Positions 15,535-24,770 of a stretch of 64,000 nt of DNA are shown here, piece after piece. Source of the DNA: an uncultured Moraxella sp. (GTDB lineage Bacteria; Pseudomonadota; Gammaproteobacteria; Pseudomonadales; Moraxellaceae); assembly GCF_945873075.1 (NCBI RefSeq), contig NZ_CAMCBS010000010.1:1-64000 (forward strand). The letters are read 5' to 3'. Positions within the stretch are counted from its first letter, which is position 1. The number at the start of each line of letters is the position of its first letter. The translations under genes were made by a program, and so were the position numbers. The notes under the pieces are model-generated. The model saw only the letters and a program-made list of their open reading frames with translations, had not been told where the DNA came from and made no database searches.

Positions 15535-16500
15535 ATGGACGCCCTAATGACAACCGCACAGCCCAATATCCAAGCCAACGCCCAACCCAACACGCAACCC
15601 AATATCCAATTCAGCGCCGAACAACTGGCACAGCTGGACACCTTGCCCAAATCCAAGCTCACCGGCAAGCCTGTGCTGCACTTTGTCCATGCCAATGGCG
15701 TGCCATCACCAACTTATCTACCGATACTTGAGCGACTAGAAAAATACTTCACCATTGAGCGCATTGATAAGCTTGGCACACATCCCAATTATCCGGTGGA
15801 TAATCATTGGCAGAGCCTGACTCGCCAAGTCGGTGATAGCATTGATGATGCTTGTTATAAGCATGGTGTGCCAACGGTGGTGGCGGTTGGGCATTCGGTC
15901 GGGGCGATGACGACGATGCAGACTTTGCTCGCCAATCCCAAGCCGATTAGCCAAGCCATCTTACTTGACCCATCACTCTTGACGGGTAAAAACAGCCTGA
16001 TGTGGCATCTTGCCAAAACTGCCGATAGCAAGCTTAATCGAATACCAGCCCTTGCCAATCGTATGATTGATAAGCTCTCGCCTGCTGGCAAATCCAAGTA
16101 CCGCAAGGACACCTTTAATAGCTATGATGATGCCTATCAAGCCCTGCGGGATAAGCCTTTGTTTCGCCCGTTTGATGAGCGTTGTTTTAGGCTATATATT
16201 CAGCACGGCTTTGTGCCGACGGCTGATGGCAAAGTAACACTCGCCATACCAAAAGCAATCGAAGTCGCCATCTTTCGTACCATTCCATCACTGTATTGGT
16301 ATAAGTCGATTAGCCCAAAGCGTCCCTTGACCATCATCGCAGGCAAGGACAGTCATTTTACCCGTATCGGCTCGTATAAAGATGCCGAGCACAAATTTGG
16401 GCTGACCGTACGCTATGTCGATGGCGAGCATATGTTCCCGCTTGAGCGGCCCGATGCCATCAGTGATGAAATTTTAGCCACCATCCTACGCCAATTATAG
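15535..16500 (+). CDS. Alpha/beta-fold hydrolase
   Basis: Serine hydrolase of unknown substrate. After an N-terminal Asn/Gln/Pro-rich segment with short NIQ/NTQ repeats (about residues 8-22) comes the HFVHANGVPSPTY oxyanion-type loop near residue 50, the nucleophile elbow GHSVGA (catalytic Ser) near 117, and a C-terminal DGEHMF with the likely catalytic His. About 321 residues from the ATG at 15535. Other in-frame starts are at 15502 (TTG), 15508 and 15547, and none has a good ribosome binding site. It ends 5 bases before the CPBP protease gene, so the two are probably cotranscribed. Confidence 0.78.
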   Translation: MDALMTTAQPNIQANAQPNTQPNIQFSAEQLAQLDTLPKSKLTGKPVLHFVHANGVPSPTYLPILERLEKYFTIERIDKLGTHPNYPVDNHWQSLTRQVGDSIDDACYKHGVPTVVAVGHSVGAMTTMQTLLANPKPISQAILLDPSLLTGKNSLMWHLAKTADSKLNRIPALANRMIDKLSPAGKSKYRKDTFNSYDDAYQALRDKPLFRPFDERCFRLYIQHGFVPTADGKVTLAIPKAIEVAIFRTIPSLYWYKSISPKRPLTIIAGKDSHFTRIGSYKDAEHKFGLTVRYVDGEHMFPLERPDAISDEILATILRQL

Positions 16501-16505
16501 CCATC

Positions 16506-17270
16506 ATGCAGGCAAGCACCTTACCACGCTATCGCCCTGCTATCGCCACAAGCTTGATGGCGATGGTGGTGGCGACCATGTTCGCCCTACAAAATGGCTG
16601 GCTACTTATTCTACGCACTTTGGCGGATGCTACGCCTTATCATCGGGTGACGGATAATACCTTGCTTGTCATGTCGGTGGTGCTGACGGCGGTGTGCTTG
16701 GTGTGGCTGATTGTCTTTTGGCAGTATTTTCGCCTAAAAAGACATACTAATGATGCCAAGACGGCACAGCGACTGTGGCAAGATTATCTGGCACTACTGC
16801 CGATGGATGGACGGCAGTTTTGGCGGTGCTTATGGGTATTTTTGGCGATTGTTGCAAGCTCAAGCCTTATCGCCAATCTACTTAGCCATATCCTATCGCC
16901 AACGCCATCAGCCGATAGCACGGCTTTGATGGGGCATGACACGCCGATGTGGTTATTTGCTTTGATGGTGATGGTGTGTGCGCCGATTTATGAAGAGCTG
17001 ATTTGTCGTGGGCTGTTTTGGCGGTTGGGACAAGATGTCTTTGGCGTCATCACTGATAACGCTCGATATATCACGATACTAACAAGTGTGATGAGTAGCT
17101 TGATATTTGCTCTGCTACATTTTCAGTATAATCTGATTGACACGGGCATGATGTTCGCCATCGCTCTAGGGCTGTGCTATGCTCGGGTGCGTACAGGCTC
17201 GGTGTTTGCACCGATGCTACTTCATAGTATCAATAATAGCTTGGTGTTATTACTCGTGATTTTGGCTTAG
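16506..17270 (+). CDS. CPBP-family intramembrane glutamic endopeptidase
   Basis: Multi-pass inner-membrane protease of the CAAX/CPBP (Abi) family, 254 residues. The motif EELICRG (EExxxR class) near residue 163 and the FALLHFQYN motif with conserved His near 200 are the two catalytic elements, followed by a final AxxLHSINNS segment. N-terminal transmembrane stretches lie near residues 13-32, 50-70 and 110-130. The substrate is unknown. Probably in one operon with the hydrolase 5 bases upstream. Its 3' end overlaps the convergent dusA gene by 21 bases. Confidence 0.86.
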   Translation: MQASTLPRYRPAIATSLMAMVVATMFALQNGWLLILRTLADATPYHRVTDNTLLVMSVVLTAVCLVWLIVFWQYFRLKRHTNDAKTAQRLWQDYLALLPMDGRQFWRCLWVFLAIVASSSLIANLLSHILSPTPSADSTALMGHDTPMWLFALMVMVCAPIYEELICRGLFWRLGQDVFGVITDNARYITILTSVMSSLIFALLHFQYNLIDTGMMFAIALGLCYARVRTGSVFAPMLLHSINNSLVLLLVILA

Positions 17271-18221
17271 CACCTGCTCACCTGCACGGCGGATGTCATC
17301 CGGTATCAAAGATGGCTTACCGCTCAATGCCTGTCGCCATGCTCGTGCACCTGTCAGCCCTTGAAATAAGCCCAAATAATGCCGTGTCAAGGTGGCAAGA
17401 TTTGCGCCTTCGTCAGCTCGCTTGGCAAGATACGCCATCAACCCTTCAAAAATCTCTCGACGGCTCGGCATCGGCAATCCCCACAACTCATTACACTCTG
17501 CCATCAGATAAGGATTGTGATAAAACGCACGCCCAATCATCACACCATCGACATACTGTAGATGCTCACGAATGGCATCCATCTGATCAATCCCGCCATT
17601 AATCTCAATGGTTAGTGACGGAAAATCTTGCTTGAGCCGATAGATATCATCATAGCGTAGGGGCGGGATTTCACGGTTTTGCTTAGGTGATAAACCCTGT
17701 AGCCACGCAATGCGAGCATGAGCAATAAAATGTGTACAGCCTGCATCCGCCACCGTCTCAACGAAGTCTTTCATAAACTCATAGCTGTCATGATGATCAA
17801 TGCCAATGCGATGCTTGACCGTGACAGCCTTATCGGTAACTGCCTGCATCGCCGTCACCATCTTGGCAACCGTCTGTGGCTCTGCCATCAAGCACGCGCC
17901 AATCTTATTGTGCTGAACACGATCGGACGGGCAGCCGACATTGATGTTAAATTCATCATAACCCTTAGTATCAGCAATCTGCACCGCCTGCGCCATCTCA
18001 TCAGCATCCGAACCGCCAAGCTGTAGCACCACAGGATGCTCGGTATCATCAAAGCGTAGCACACGATCAGCATCACCCTTTAGGGTGGCGCTGGTGCTGA
18101 TCATCTCGGTATAAAGATGAATATTGGGATTGAACAATCTGGCAAACGCACGAAAATCGGATGTCGTCCAGTCGATCATCGGTGCAAGGCTAATTCTCTT
18201 ATTTTTAATCATATCAGTCAT
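17250..18221 (-). CDS. dusA: tRNA-dihydrouridine(20/20a) synthase
   Basis: FMN- and NADPH-dependent reduction of U20/U20a in the tRNA D-loop. The protein is 323 residues. DusA-specific segments are APMIDWTTSDFR near the N-terminus, LYTEMI, EHPVVLQLGG, the catalytic Cys in NINVGCPSDRVQ near residue 96, GACLMAEP, HARIAWLQGLSPKQNREIPP and INGGI. The start follows the family alignment; ATT ACC ... lies beyond it with a short untranslated leader. The last codons overlap the end of the CPBP protease gene on the opposite strand. Confidence 0.95.
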   Translation of the reverse strand: MTDMIKNKRISLAPMIDWTTSDFRAFARLFNPNIHLYTEMISTSATLKGDADRVLRFDDTEHPVVLQLGGSDADEMAQAVQIADTKGYDEFNINVGCPSDRVQHNKIGACLMAEPQTVAKMVTAMQAVTDKAVTVKHRIGIDHHDSYEFMKDFVETVADAGCTHFIAHARIAWLQGLSPKQNREIPPLRYDDIYRLKQDFPSLTIEINGGIDQMDAIREHLQYVDGVMIGRAFYHNPYLMAECNELWGLPMPSRREIFEGLMAYLAKRADEGANLATLTRHYLGLFQGLTGARAWRQALSGKPSLIPDDIRRAGEQVLSQNHE

Positions 18222-18374
18222 TTACATATTTTTCTATTAAAATCAGCTACTTATTTAAAAATCCTATCTTGCGTTTACTTGTGTTTGTTTGTGGTTACTT
18301 GTGTTTTTGTGCATATGTGTTGTACTATATTTGCACTATTTTTTGGTCATTTTTTTGATAGTACAAATACCCTA

Positions 18375-19181
18375 TCACTCACCAATAACCACTTTATATT
18401 GATTCACCAAATTCACAAAATTCTGACTGGTTATCCGCCCAATCTCTTGGCTATCGATGCCATAGACTTTGGCGAGTGCATCTGCCACATACGGCACATA
18501 GGTCGGCTCATTATCACGCCCACGCTTGGGCACAGGTGCTAGATACGGGCTGTCCGTCTCAATCAATAAGCGGTCTAAGGGGAGCTGTTTGGCGACTTCA
18601 CGCAGTGCTTCGGATTTATTAAAACTTACTATCCCTGATAGTGAGATATACAGCCCCATATCCAGTGCTCGCTTGGCAAAGGCATAATCTTCGGTAAAGC
18701 AGTGAATGATACCATGCTCACAGCTCTCACTGTGTAGCACATCTAAAGTATCATGATAGGCGCTGCGAGTATGCACGATGATGGGTTTTTTGGCTATTTT
18801 ACTTGCGGCGATATGTGTGGCAAAGCTGTGTTTTTGGGCAGATTTTTTATTTTCATCCCAATAATAATCCAGCCCCGTTTCGCCAAATGCCCACACCTTA
18901 TCCGTATCAAGCACCAATAAATCATCCACCTGCACATTATTTAGCATCGCTTCATCTTGGCAAGGGTGAATCCCCACACTCATGCCAATATCAGGCAGGC
19001 TCTCATCACTCATCGCCAAATCCAACCATGCACGGATGGCATCGTTTTCGTCAAACTTACACATAATCGCCATCGCACGGCTGACGCTCGCTTCACGCAT
19101 GGCAGTGAGTAGCTGGCGTGGCGACTGGTCGTGATTATCAAGCTTCAGATAAGTTAAGTGGCAGTGCGAATCGGTATACAT
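18375..19181 (-). CDS. TatD-family metal-dependent DNase/hydrolase
   Basis: Predicted cytoplasmic metal-dependent hydrolase (TIM barrel), 268 residues. The metal ligands are visible as DSHCHL at residues 4-9, GETGLDYYW near 100, a HTRSAY His near 139, HCFTEDY near 163 and ETDSPYLAP near 216. Family members act as 3'-5' DNases or in quality control; the precise role (TatD, YcfH or YjjV type) cannot be set from sequence. AAGAGA precedes the ATG. It lies 31 bases after the mechanosensitive channel gene on the same strand and may be cotranscribed. Confidence 0.9.
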   Translation of the reverse strand: MYTDSHCHLTYLKLDNHDQSPRQLLTAMREASVSRAMAIMCKFDENDAIRAWLDLAMSDESLPDIGMSVGIHPCQDEAMLNNVQVDDLLVLDTDKVWAFGETGLDYYWDENKKSAQKHSFATHIAASKIAKKPIIVHTRSAYHDTLDVLHSESCEHGIIHCFTEDYAFAKRALDMGLYISLSGIVSFNKSEALREVAKQLPLDRLLIETDSPYLAPVPKRGRDNEPTYVPYVADALAKVYGIDSQEIGRITSQNFVNLVNQYKVVIGE

Positions 19182-19212
19182 AGTCGTTCTCTTAATAAAA
19201 TGCCGTATTTTA

Positions 19213-20886
19213 TCATGAATCTGCCTGATTTAGGCGGTTTTTGTCGTCTAGCACCACAGTTTGACTTGGTAAGGCGTGCTCCACTTGATAATTTTCTAAA
19301 AATTTGAGCACCGCTAACGCAAGCTGGGTCTGCTTGGCATAAAAATCCTGCGCCCCACTTGCATTGATATAAGCACGCATCTCGATGACATAGCAGTCTT
19401 GGCGTAGCTCTTTTATCCATACCTGATTCCACTCATTATTGGTCAGGCTATGCGATGCCAAAAATACCTGCAAATCTGCAATCATCCGCTCCACTTCTGC
19501 CAAATCTGCGGTGCGTTTGATAAATAAATTATGCAGAAAATAAAACATATCTCTTGCGGTAAAGTTCTCAATCTGCAAGGCAGAAAATTCGCCATTTGGC
19601 ACAGTGACGACGGTGCGATTGAGCGTGCGGATACGAGTCGAGCGGATGCCAATATCAATCACCACGCCTTCATAAGTGCCAAATTTACAATAATCCCCGA
19701 CATGAACAGGACGGTCAGCGACGACGACCACCGAGCCGATGAGATTTTCGATGGTTTTTTGCGCACCGAACGCCAATGCCAAACCACCCACCCCAAGCGC
19801 CGCAATCCCTGTGGTCAAATCAAAGCCCAAGTTACCAAAGATGATGATAATCGCCAAAATCAGAATAAACACTTTGGCAAGCTTACGAGACAAGCCCAAA
19901 AGCGACACCTGCTCGGGGCGATTGCGTTTGAGCGAGTTGGCTTCGGCACGGCGAAAGACACCGTCAATCAAGCGAAACGCAAGCCAAGTGGTCGCAATCC
20001 ACGCCACCACTTCTTTTAGGCGAGCCACAGGGGTGCGGATGGTCACAGGCACGCCTGCTCGTAGCATGATTTCGGATAATAGCATTGCCACAACAATGAT
20101 GGCGATTGGCATGATGACATTTGGCGAGATGGCAAAACGCTTGCCCGTCAATCGGGGGAACGCCCATCGACTGATGACAAAAATCAGCCACACCAGCGCA
20201 TACGCCACCGCAAGGCTAAGTAGCACCATCACCGCAAGTGCGACTATTTTTGAGAGCTCAAAATCAAACAGCTTAACGCCCTTTAACTGCTCAATCTCAA
20301 AATAACTCGCCCAAGTCCGCCCTGTGCTGTGCACATCGGGCAAATTTGCCAAAGTCTCACCGGCAAACTGCCAATAGCGGTTGCCATCTTTGTCCACCTT
20401 ACGCACAAGCAGTACATCCACCGACTTATCAGCGATGCGGATGCTGCCGACTTTTTCTTGGTCATGGGGTAACAAATCGCCCACATCCCCTTCTTTGGCA
20501 TCGGATAATTGTAACAGTGGCTCAAGGCGGCCGCCCGTATCCAGCGCTTGCTTGAACTGCGCCACGATGTCAGCATTGGATACTTTGGATTTGTTCAAAA
20601 ACGCCGAATCCAAATAGCGACTGGCAAGCTCGGTATCTTCACCAGATAACGCCGACATCAAGCCCTGCACCGTACTGCGTGGCGTATCTCGCCCGTAGCT
20701 GTCCGACCACACTTCGGCAGGCTGTTCGCTTTGTGTGGTTTTTAGCCCAAGCTTGGCAGTGGTGGCATAGCTCGGCACACTAAATAAAACACAGCTACAC
20801 AGCATCATCACAAGCCACCGACACAGCATCGGCACTCGCTGATGAAGCTTGGCAAGAAATGCCATCACGGGCGATTGATTGGACAT
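19213..20886 (-). CDS. MscS-family mechanosensitive ion channel
   Basis: Inner-membrane small-conductance mechanosensitive channel homologue, 557 residues from the ATG at 20886, preceded by GGGGAG. A signal-like hydrophobic segment (about residues 16-38, ending SYATTAK) precedes a periplasmic domain of about 160 residues. Transmembrane helices lie near 205-235, 255-280 and 330-365. The MscS pore helix GGLALAFGAQKTIENL and the beta domain VHVGDYCKFGTYEGVVIDIG and VPNGEFSALQIENF follow. The longer frame to 20997 is unlikely because it lacks a ribosome binding site. Such channels release solutes on hypo-osmotic shock. Confidence 0.92.
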   Translation of the reverse strand: MSNQSPVMAFLAKLHQRVPMLCRWLVMMLCSCVLFSVPSYATTAKLGLKTTQSEQPAEVWSDSYGRDTPRSTVQGLMSALSGEDTELASRYLDSAFLNKSKVSNADIVAQFKQALDTGGRLEPLLQLSDAKEGDVGDLLPHDQEKVGSIRIADKSVDVLLVRKVDKDGNRYWQFAGETLANLPDVHSTGRTWASYFEIEQLKGVKLFDFELSKIVALAVMVLLSLAVAYALVWLIFVISRWAFPRLTGKRFAISPNVIMPIAIIVVAMLLSEIMLRAGVPVTIRTPVARLKEVVAWIATTWLAFRLIDGVFRRAEANSLKRNRPEQVSLLGLSRKLAKVFILILAIIIIFGNLGFDLTTGIAALGVGGLALAFGAQKTIENLIGSVVVVADRPVHVGDYCKFGTYEGVVIDIGIRSTRIRTLNRTVVTVPNGEFSALQIENFTARDMFYFLHNLFIKRTADLAEVERMIADLQVFLASHSLTNNEWNQVWIKELRQDCYVIEMRAYINASGAQDFYAKQTQLALAVLKFLENYQVEHALPSQTVVLDDKNRLNQADS

Positions 20887-21121
20887 GACGCTCCCCAATT
20901 CACTAAAAATTAAGCCATTGTATAACTGATAAGCAGTGCTTGCAACCACCTGCATAATATGCCAATGGCTAAATATTGTATGAAAAATTGGTATCATTGA
21001 ATAAATTTCATGCTATGATTAAAATTTTTCATCAAATCCTAAGTTGTTAAAAAATTTTTCATGTTATAATAAGACAGTTAAATTTACAAAACCCAAACCA
21101 TTAGCAATATTAAGGTTAGTT

Positions 21122-23071
21122 ATGTCATCGACCGCTCTACGCCGTGCCATTATCTTGGCATTAGCCCCAACGAGTCTTATCACCACTGCTTATGCACAGA
21201 CCATCGAGCCAACTGTTGTGCTTGATCCGGATGTGATTACTGTGTCACGCACAGCCACGCCACTCAGTGACACGCCAGCATCAGTGACTGTCATCAGCGC
21301 AGGCGAAATTGAGAAAAATCCTGCACGCAACCTATCGGATGTCATCCAGTCAGACGCAGGCATCTATGTCAAACAGTACGGCGGCATGGGTCAAGTACCT
21401 GAAGTATCGATTCGCGGCACATACCCTGTGCACACCCTAGTGCTAAAAGATGGTGCTCGCCTAAATAACCAAAATCACCTTGGTTCTATTTATACCGGCT
21501 TTATTGATACCACTAACCTAAGCCGTGTTGAAATCGCCAAAGGTCCTGCATCTGTACAATATGGCTCGGATGCCATCGGCGGTGTCATCCAAATGGTCAG
21601 CAAAACACCTGCACGCACAGGCGGTGAAATCACTGGTATCATCGGTGAAAACAACACCTATAAAGCCATTGTCAGCGGTGATGTGGTACATAACGGCTTT
21701 TATGCTAGCCTGTCAGGTCAGCGTCTAGAATCTGATGGTACACGCATCTTTAACACCCAAAGCCGTGACAACAAAGCAGGCTATGAGCAAAAAGGCTACG
21801 CCGCCAAACTTGGTTTTGATAACAAACAAAACCTTGATGCAAGTATCAGCTTTGAGCACAACGAAGGCATCAATGAGTTTAATAGTTCGGGCGTCAGCAC
21901 ATCACCAAACACTGCTGTGCGTGAATTTGAAAACCAAATCACCAATGCCAAAATCGCTTATAAGCCAATTGACAATCTTAGCTTGAATGCTCGTTATAGC
22001 AATATCAAAAATGAACAAGATGTCGTCGCTTACAGTTCATTTTATAACACCCAAGTTGATGAAGCGGATATCAACGCTAAGTGGTCATTTACAAACAATC
22101 AAAACATCCTAGTGGGTGCCACAGGCAATCAGTCTGAATACACCAGCAATACCGTCAAAGATGGCGTCCAAAGCATTGATACTATTGGCTATTATGCACA
22201 GCATCAATACAATAGCGACAAGCTAAACACCCAAGTTGGTGTGCGTCTAGAAGACAATGAACGCTTTGGCAATCACACCGTTGGTCAAGGTGCGGTGCGT
22301 TATCATATTACGCCTGCTACCAGCGTCTATGCCAATGTTGGCTCAGCGTTCCGTGCACCTGCATTGTCTGAATTGTATTACGAAAGTATTGATGGACCAT
22401 ATCCAAACTGGGAGAATCCAGACATACTTGAAACATATGCCACAATTGGTAATGAAAACCTAGAACCCGAGAAAAGTATTAGCTATGAGCTAGGTGCTTC
22501 GCATCAATTTAGTGATAACTTGACTTTGGATGTTACTGCGTTTCACACCCATGTTAGAAACCTAATCAATATTCAAAACTCAACCACTGATATTTTAGAT
22601 ACAACCAACCCAGGCACAATTCAGAGATTCAATACTGGCACTTATTCAAATATTTCTAAAGCCTCGTTTATTGGTGGTGAAATCAGTGCTACATATGTTC
22701 GTGATAATTACTACGCAAAAGCCGGTTATGCATACATAGAAACCGAAAATAAAGACAACAATCGTGAAATCGCCTATCGTCCAAAACATACTGGTACATT
22801 AACCTTGGGTTATGATGATGGCGTCGCTGGTGTCAGCACCTCAATCATCGCGCGCTCAGATGCCTTTGCAGATAGAGCCAACACCATCAAAGTACCTGGC
22901 TATGCCACTGTGGATGTGGATGCTTATTGGAACATCAATCCATATGTCAAACTATTCACCAACATCCAAAACATCAGCAATGTTGAGTACAAAACTGCCA
23001 ACTACTACCAAGACCAATGGTATGTCAATGGCGGTCGCCAAGCCAATCTTGGTGTGACTTTCAAATACTAA
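21122..23071 (+). CDS. TonB-dependent outer-membrane receptor (BtuB-like)
   Basis: Outer-membrane beta-barrel for TonB-energised uptake, 649 residues from the ATG at 21122 (AAGG 6 bases upstream). The signal peptide (1-26) ends TTAYAQ. A TonB box-like DVITVSR lies at about 40, then the plug: SVTVISAGEI, DAGIYVKQYGG, VSIRGTYPVHTLVL, RVEIAKGPASVQYGSDAIGG. Barrel strands end in the aromatic LGVTFKY. The plug most resembles the BtuB/cobalamin group, and ahcY lies next to it, but no cobalamin riboswitch is seen upstream, so the ligand is open. TATAAT at 21065-21070 is a candidate -10. The earlier in-frame ATG at 21044 lies upstream of this -10 and is unlikely. Confidence 0.92.
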   Translation: MSSTALRRAIILALAPTSLITTAYAQTIEPTVVLDPDVITVSRTATPLSDTPASVTVISAGEIEKNPARNLSDVIQSDAGIYVKQYGGMGQVPEVSIRGTYPVHTLVLKDGARLNNQNHLGSIYTGFIDTTNLSRVEIAKGPASVQYGSDAIGGVIQMVSKTPARTGGEITGIIGENNTYKAIVSGDVVHNGFYASLSGQRLESDGTRIFNTQSRDNKAGYEQKGYAAKLGFDNKQNLDASISFEHNEGINEFNSSGVSTSPNTAVREFENQITNAKIAYKPIDNLSLNARYSNIKNEQDVVAYSSFYNTQVDEADINAKWSFTNNQNILVGATGNQSEYTSNTVKDGVQSIDTIGYYAQHQYNSDKLNTQVGVRLEDNERFGNHTVGQGAVRYHITPATSVYANVGSAFRAPALSELYYESIDGPYPNWENPDILETYATIGNENLEPEKSISYELGASHQFSDNLTLDVTAFHTHVRNLINIQNSTTDILDTTNPGTIQRFNTGTYSNISKASFIGGEISATYVRDNYYAKAGYAYIETENKDNNREIAYRPKHTGTLTLGYDDGVAGVSTSIIARSDAFADRANTIKVPGYATVDVDAYWNINPYVKLFTNIQNISNVEYKTANYYQDQWYVNGGRQANLGVTFKY

Positions 23072-23087
23072 TCCATCACTAGGATTG

Positions 23088-23116
23088 AAAACGGTTGATT
23101 GTATCAGCCGTTTTTT
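23088..23116 (+). terminator. Intrinsic terminator after TonB receptor
   Basis: Stem AAAACGGTTGA / TCAGCCGTTTT (one G-T wobble) ending in six T. It separates the receptor gene from the riboswitch-controlled ahcY unit. Confidence 0.9.
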
Positions 23117-23170
23117 ATTGTCTAAATTTAAGTAAGCACTGTAATCATTGCAAAAATTTGTTATAATAAT

Positions 23171-23280
23171 GAGTTTGCAAGAGATGTTGCAACCGCTGTT
23201 GGTTTTAACAACCTTACAGCGGTCAGGCTTGCTTTTTAGATTTATCATAGGGTGAATTTAAAATAATCAACGACATCTGC
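23171..23280 (+). promoter_or_regulatory. S-adenosylhomocysteine (SAH) riboswitch
   Basis: P1 is GCAAG (23177-23181) with CTTGC (23228-23232). P2 is ACCGCTGT (23192-23199) with ACAGCGGT (23216-23223). The joining strand AGATGTTGCAAC and the CAGGCTTG strand match the conserved core of the family (in the known motif, roughly GAGCGCTGCAAC and CAGGCTCG). The pseudoknot is AGATGT (23182-23187) with ACATCT (23273-23278), a perfect 6-bp match. TATAAT at 23162-23167 puts the transcript start close to the first base of the element. Known SAH riboswitches turn on ahcY when SAH builds up. Confidence 0.88.
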
Positions 23281-23342
23281 GTTTTCTTTTTTATGATTAT
23301 TACCAATAATCTGATCGTTAATTTTTAAAAGGAGTGGACGCA

Positions 23343-24707
23343 GTGTCTACATTTACCGATTATAAAGTGGCTGACATCAGCCTTGCCGAATTTGGCCGCA
23401 AAGAAATCCGCCTTGCCGAAACCGAAATGCCTGCCCTAATGGGTCTGCGTAAACGCTATGCCGCCGCCCAGCCTTTGGCAGGTGCCAAAATCGTCGGCTG
23501 TATCCACATGACCATTCAGACTGCGGTGCTGATTGAGACTTTGGTGGCGTTAGGCGCTGAAGTTCGCTGGACTTCTTGCAACATCTTTTCTACCCAAGAC
23601 CACGCCGCTGCTGCCATCGCCGCTGCTGGTATCCCTGTCTTTGCTTGGAAAGGCGAAACCGAAGAAGAATACGAATGGTGTCTAGAACAACAAATCCACC
23701 AAGATGGCAAACTATGGGATGCCAACATCATCCTAGATGACGGTGGCGATTTGACCGCTCTCATTCACAACAAATACCCACAAATGCTAGACAGCATCCA
23801 CGGTATCTCAGAAGAAACTACCACAGGTGTGCACCGCCTAATCGAGATGCTGGGCAATGGCACACTCAAAGTCCCTGCCATCAATGTCAATGACGCTGTC
23901 ACCAAATCAAAAAATGACAACAAATACGGCTGCCGCCACTCGCTGAACGACGCCATCAAGCGTGGTACAGATATGCTGCTGTCGGGTCGCCGCGCACTAG
24001 TCATCGGCTATGGCGATGTGGGCAAAGGCTCAGCACAATCACTACGCCAAGAAGGTATGATCGTGCGTATCTCTGAAATCGACCCAATCTGTGCGATGCA
24101 AGCGTGCATGGACGGCTATGAAGTGGTCTCACCATTCATCGGTGGCGATCAAGCTCAAGGCGTGAATACCGCCCTACTACAAGACACTGATTTGATCGTG
24201 ACCACCACAGGCAACTATCATGTCTGTAACAGCGAAATGCTAAAAGCCCTAAAATCAGCCGCTGTCGTGTGCAACATCGGTCACTTTGATACCGAGATTG
24301 ACACTCAATTTATGCGTGACAACTGGAAATGGGTGGAAGTCAAGCCACAAGTGCATCAAGTCTATCGCTCAGACAGCGATGATGACTATCTGATTCTACT
24401 ATCAGAAGGTCGCTTGGTGAATCTTGGCAACGCTACAGGTCATCCATCACGCATCATGGACGGCTCATTTGCCAACCAAGTACTAGCACAGATTCATCTG
24501 TATCAAGAAAAATTTGCTGATTTGCCTGCTGCCGAAAAACCAGGCAAAGTCTATGTCAAGGTACTACCAAAGAAACTGGACGAAGAAGTGGCAGCTGCGA
24601 TGGTTGCAGGCTTTAATGGCGTGATCACGAGGCTCACCGAAAAACAAGCCGACTATATCGGCGTGTCAGTGGATGGCCCGTTTAAATCAGATGAATACAA
24701 ATACTGA
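23343..24707 (+). CDS. ahcY: Adenosylhomocysteinase
   Basis: NAD-dependent reversible hydrolysis of S-adenosylhomocysteine to adenosine and homocysteine, which relieves product inhibition of methyltransferases. The protein is 454 residues. Visible are [17 protein letters not shown] and [20 protein letters not shown] in the substrate domain, the Rossmann loop [13 protein letters not shown], and the C-terminal [11 protein letters not shown] reaching the neighbour's active site. The start is GTG at 23343, 8 bases after AAAAGGAG; a GTG at 23334 overlaps that site. Expression is controlled by the SAH riboswitch upstream, and a strong terminator follows. Confidence 0.97.
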   Translation: MSTFTDYKVADISLAEFGRKEIRLAETEMPALMGLRKRYAAAQPLAGAKIVGCIHMTIQTAVLIETLVALGAEVRWTSCNIFSTQDHAAAAIAAAGIPVFAWKGETEEEYEWCLEQQIHQDGKLWDANIILDDGGDLTALIHNKYPQMLDSIHGISEETTTGVHRLIEMLGNGTLKVPAINVNDAVTKSKNDNKYGCRHSLNDAIKRGTDMLLSGRRALVIGYGDVGKGSAQSLRQEGMIVRISEIDPICAMQACMDGYEVVSPFIGGDQAQGVNTALLQDTDLIVTTTGNYHVCNSEMLKALKSAAVVCNIGHFDTEIDTQFMRDNWKWVEVKPQVHQVYRSDSDDDYLILLSEGRLVNLGNATGHPSRIMDGSFANQVLAQIHLYQEKFADLPAAEKPGKVYVKVLPKKLDEEVAAAMVAGFNGVITRLTEKQADYIGVSVDGPFKSDEYKY

Positions 24708-24725
24708 TTAGACATACTGACAATA

Positions 24726-24757
24726 AACAGCCTTGGTTTGCTCACCAAGGCTGTTTT
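24726..24757 (+). terminator. Intrinsic terminator after ahcY
   Basis: Perfect 12-bp stem AACAGCCTTGGT / ACCAAGGCTGTT with a 6-base loop and a short T run. It also lies just beyond the end of the convergent metallo-hydrolase gene and could serve both. Confidence 0.88.
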
Positions 24758-24770
24758 GTAATTGGTATTA

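Noticed and set aside
18117..18542. Plus-strand frame overlapping dusA and tatD ends
   Set aside because: It overlaps two well-supported genes and translates AT-rich intergenic DNA with repeated TTGTGTTT.
20970..21060. AAAATTTTTCAT direct and inverted copies upstream of the TonB receptor, considered as a Fur or Zur site
   Set aside because: They do not fit the GATAAT-type Fur 7-1-7 pattern or a Zur palindrome; simple AT-rich repetition explains them.
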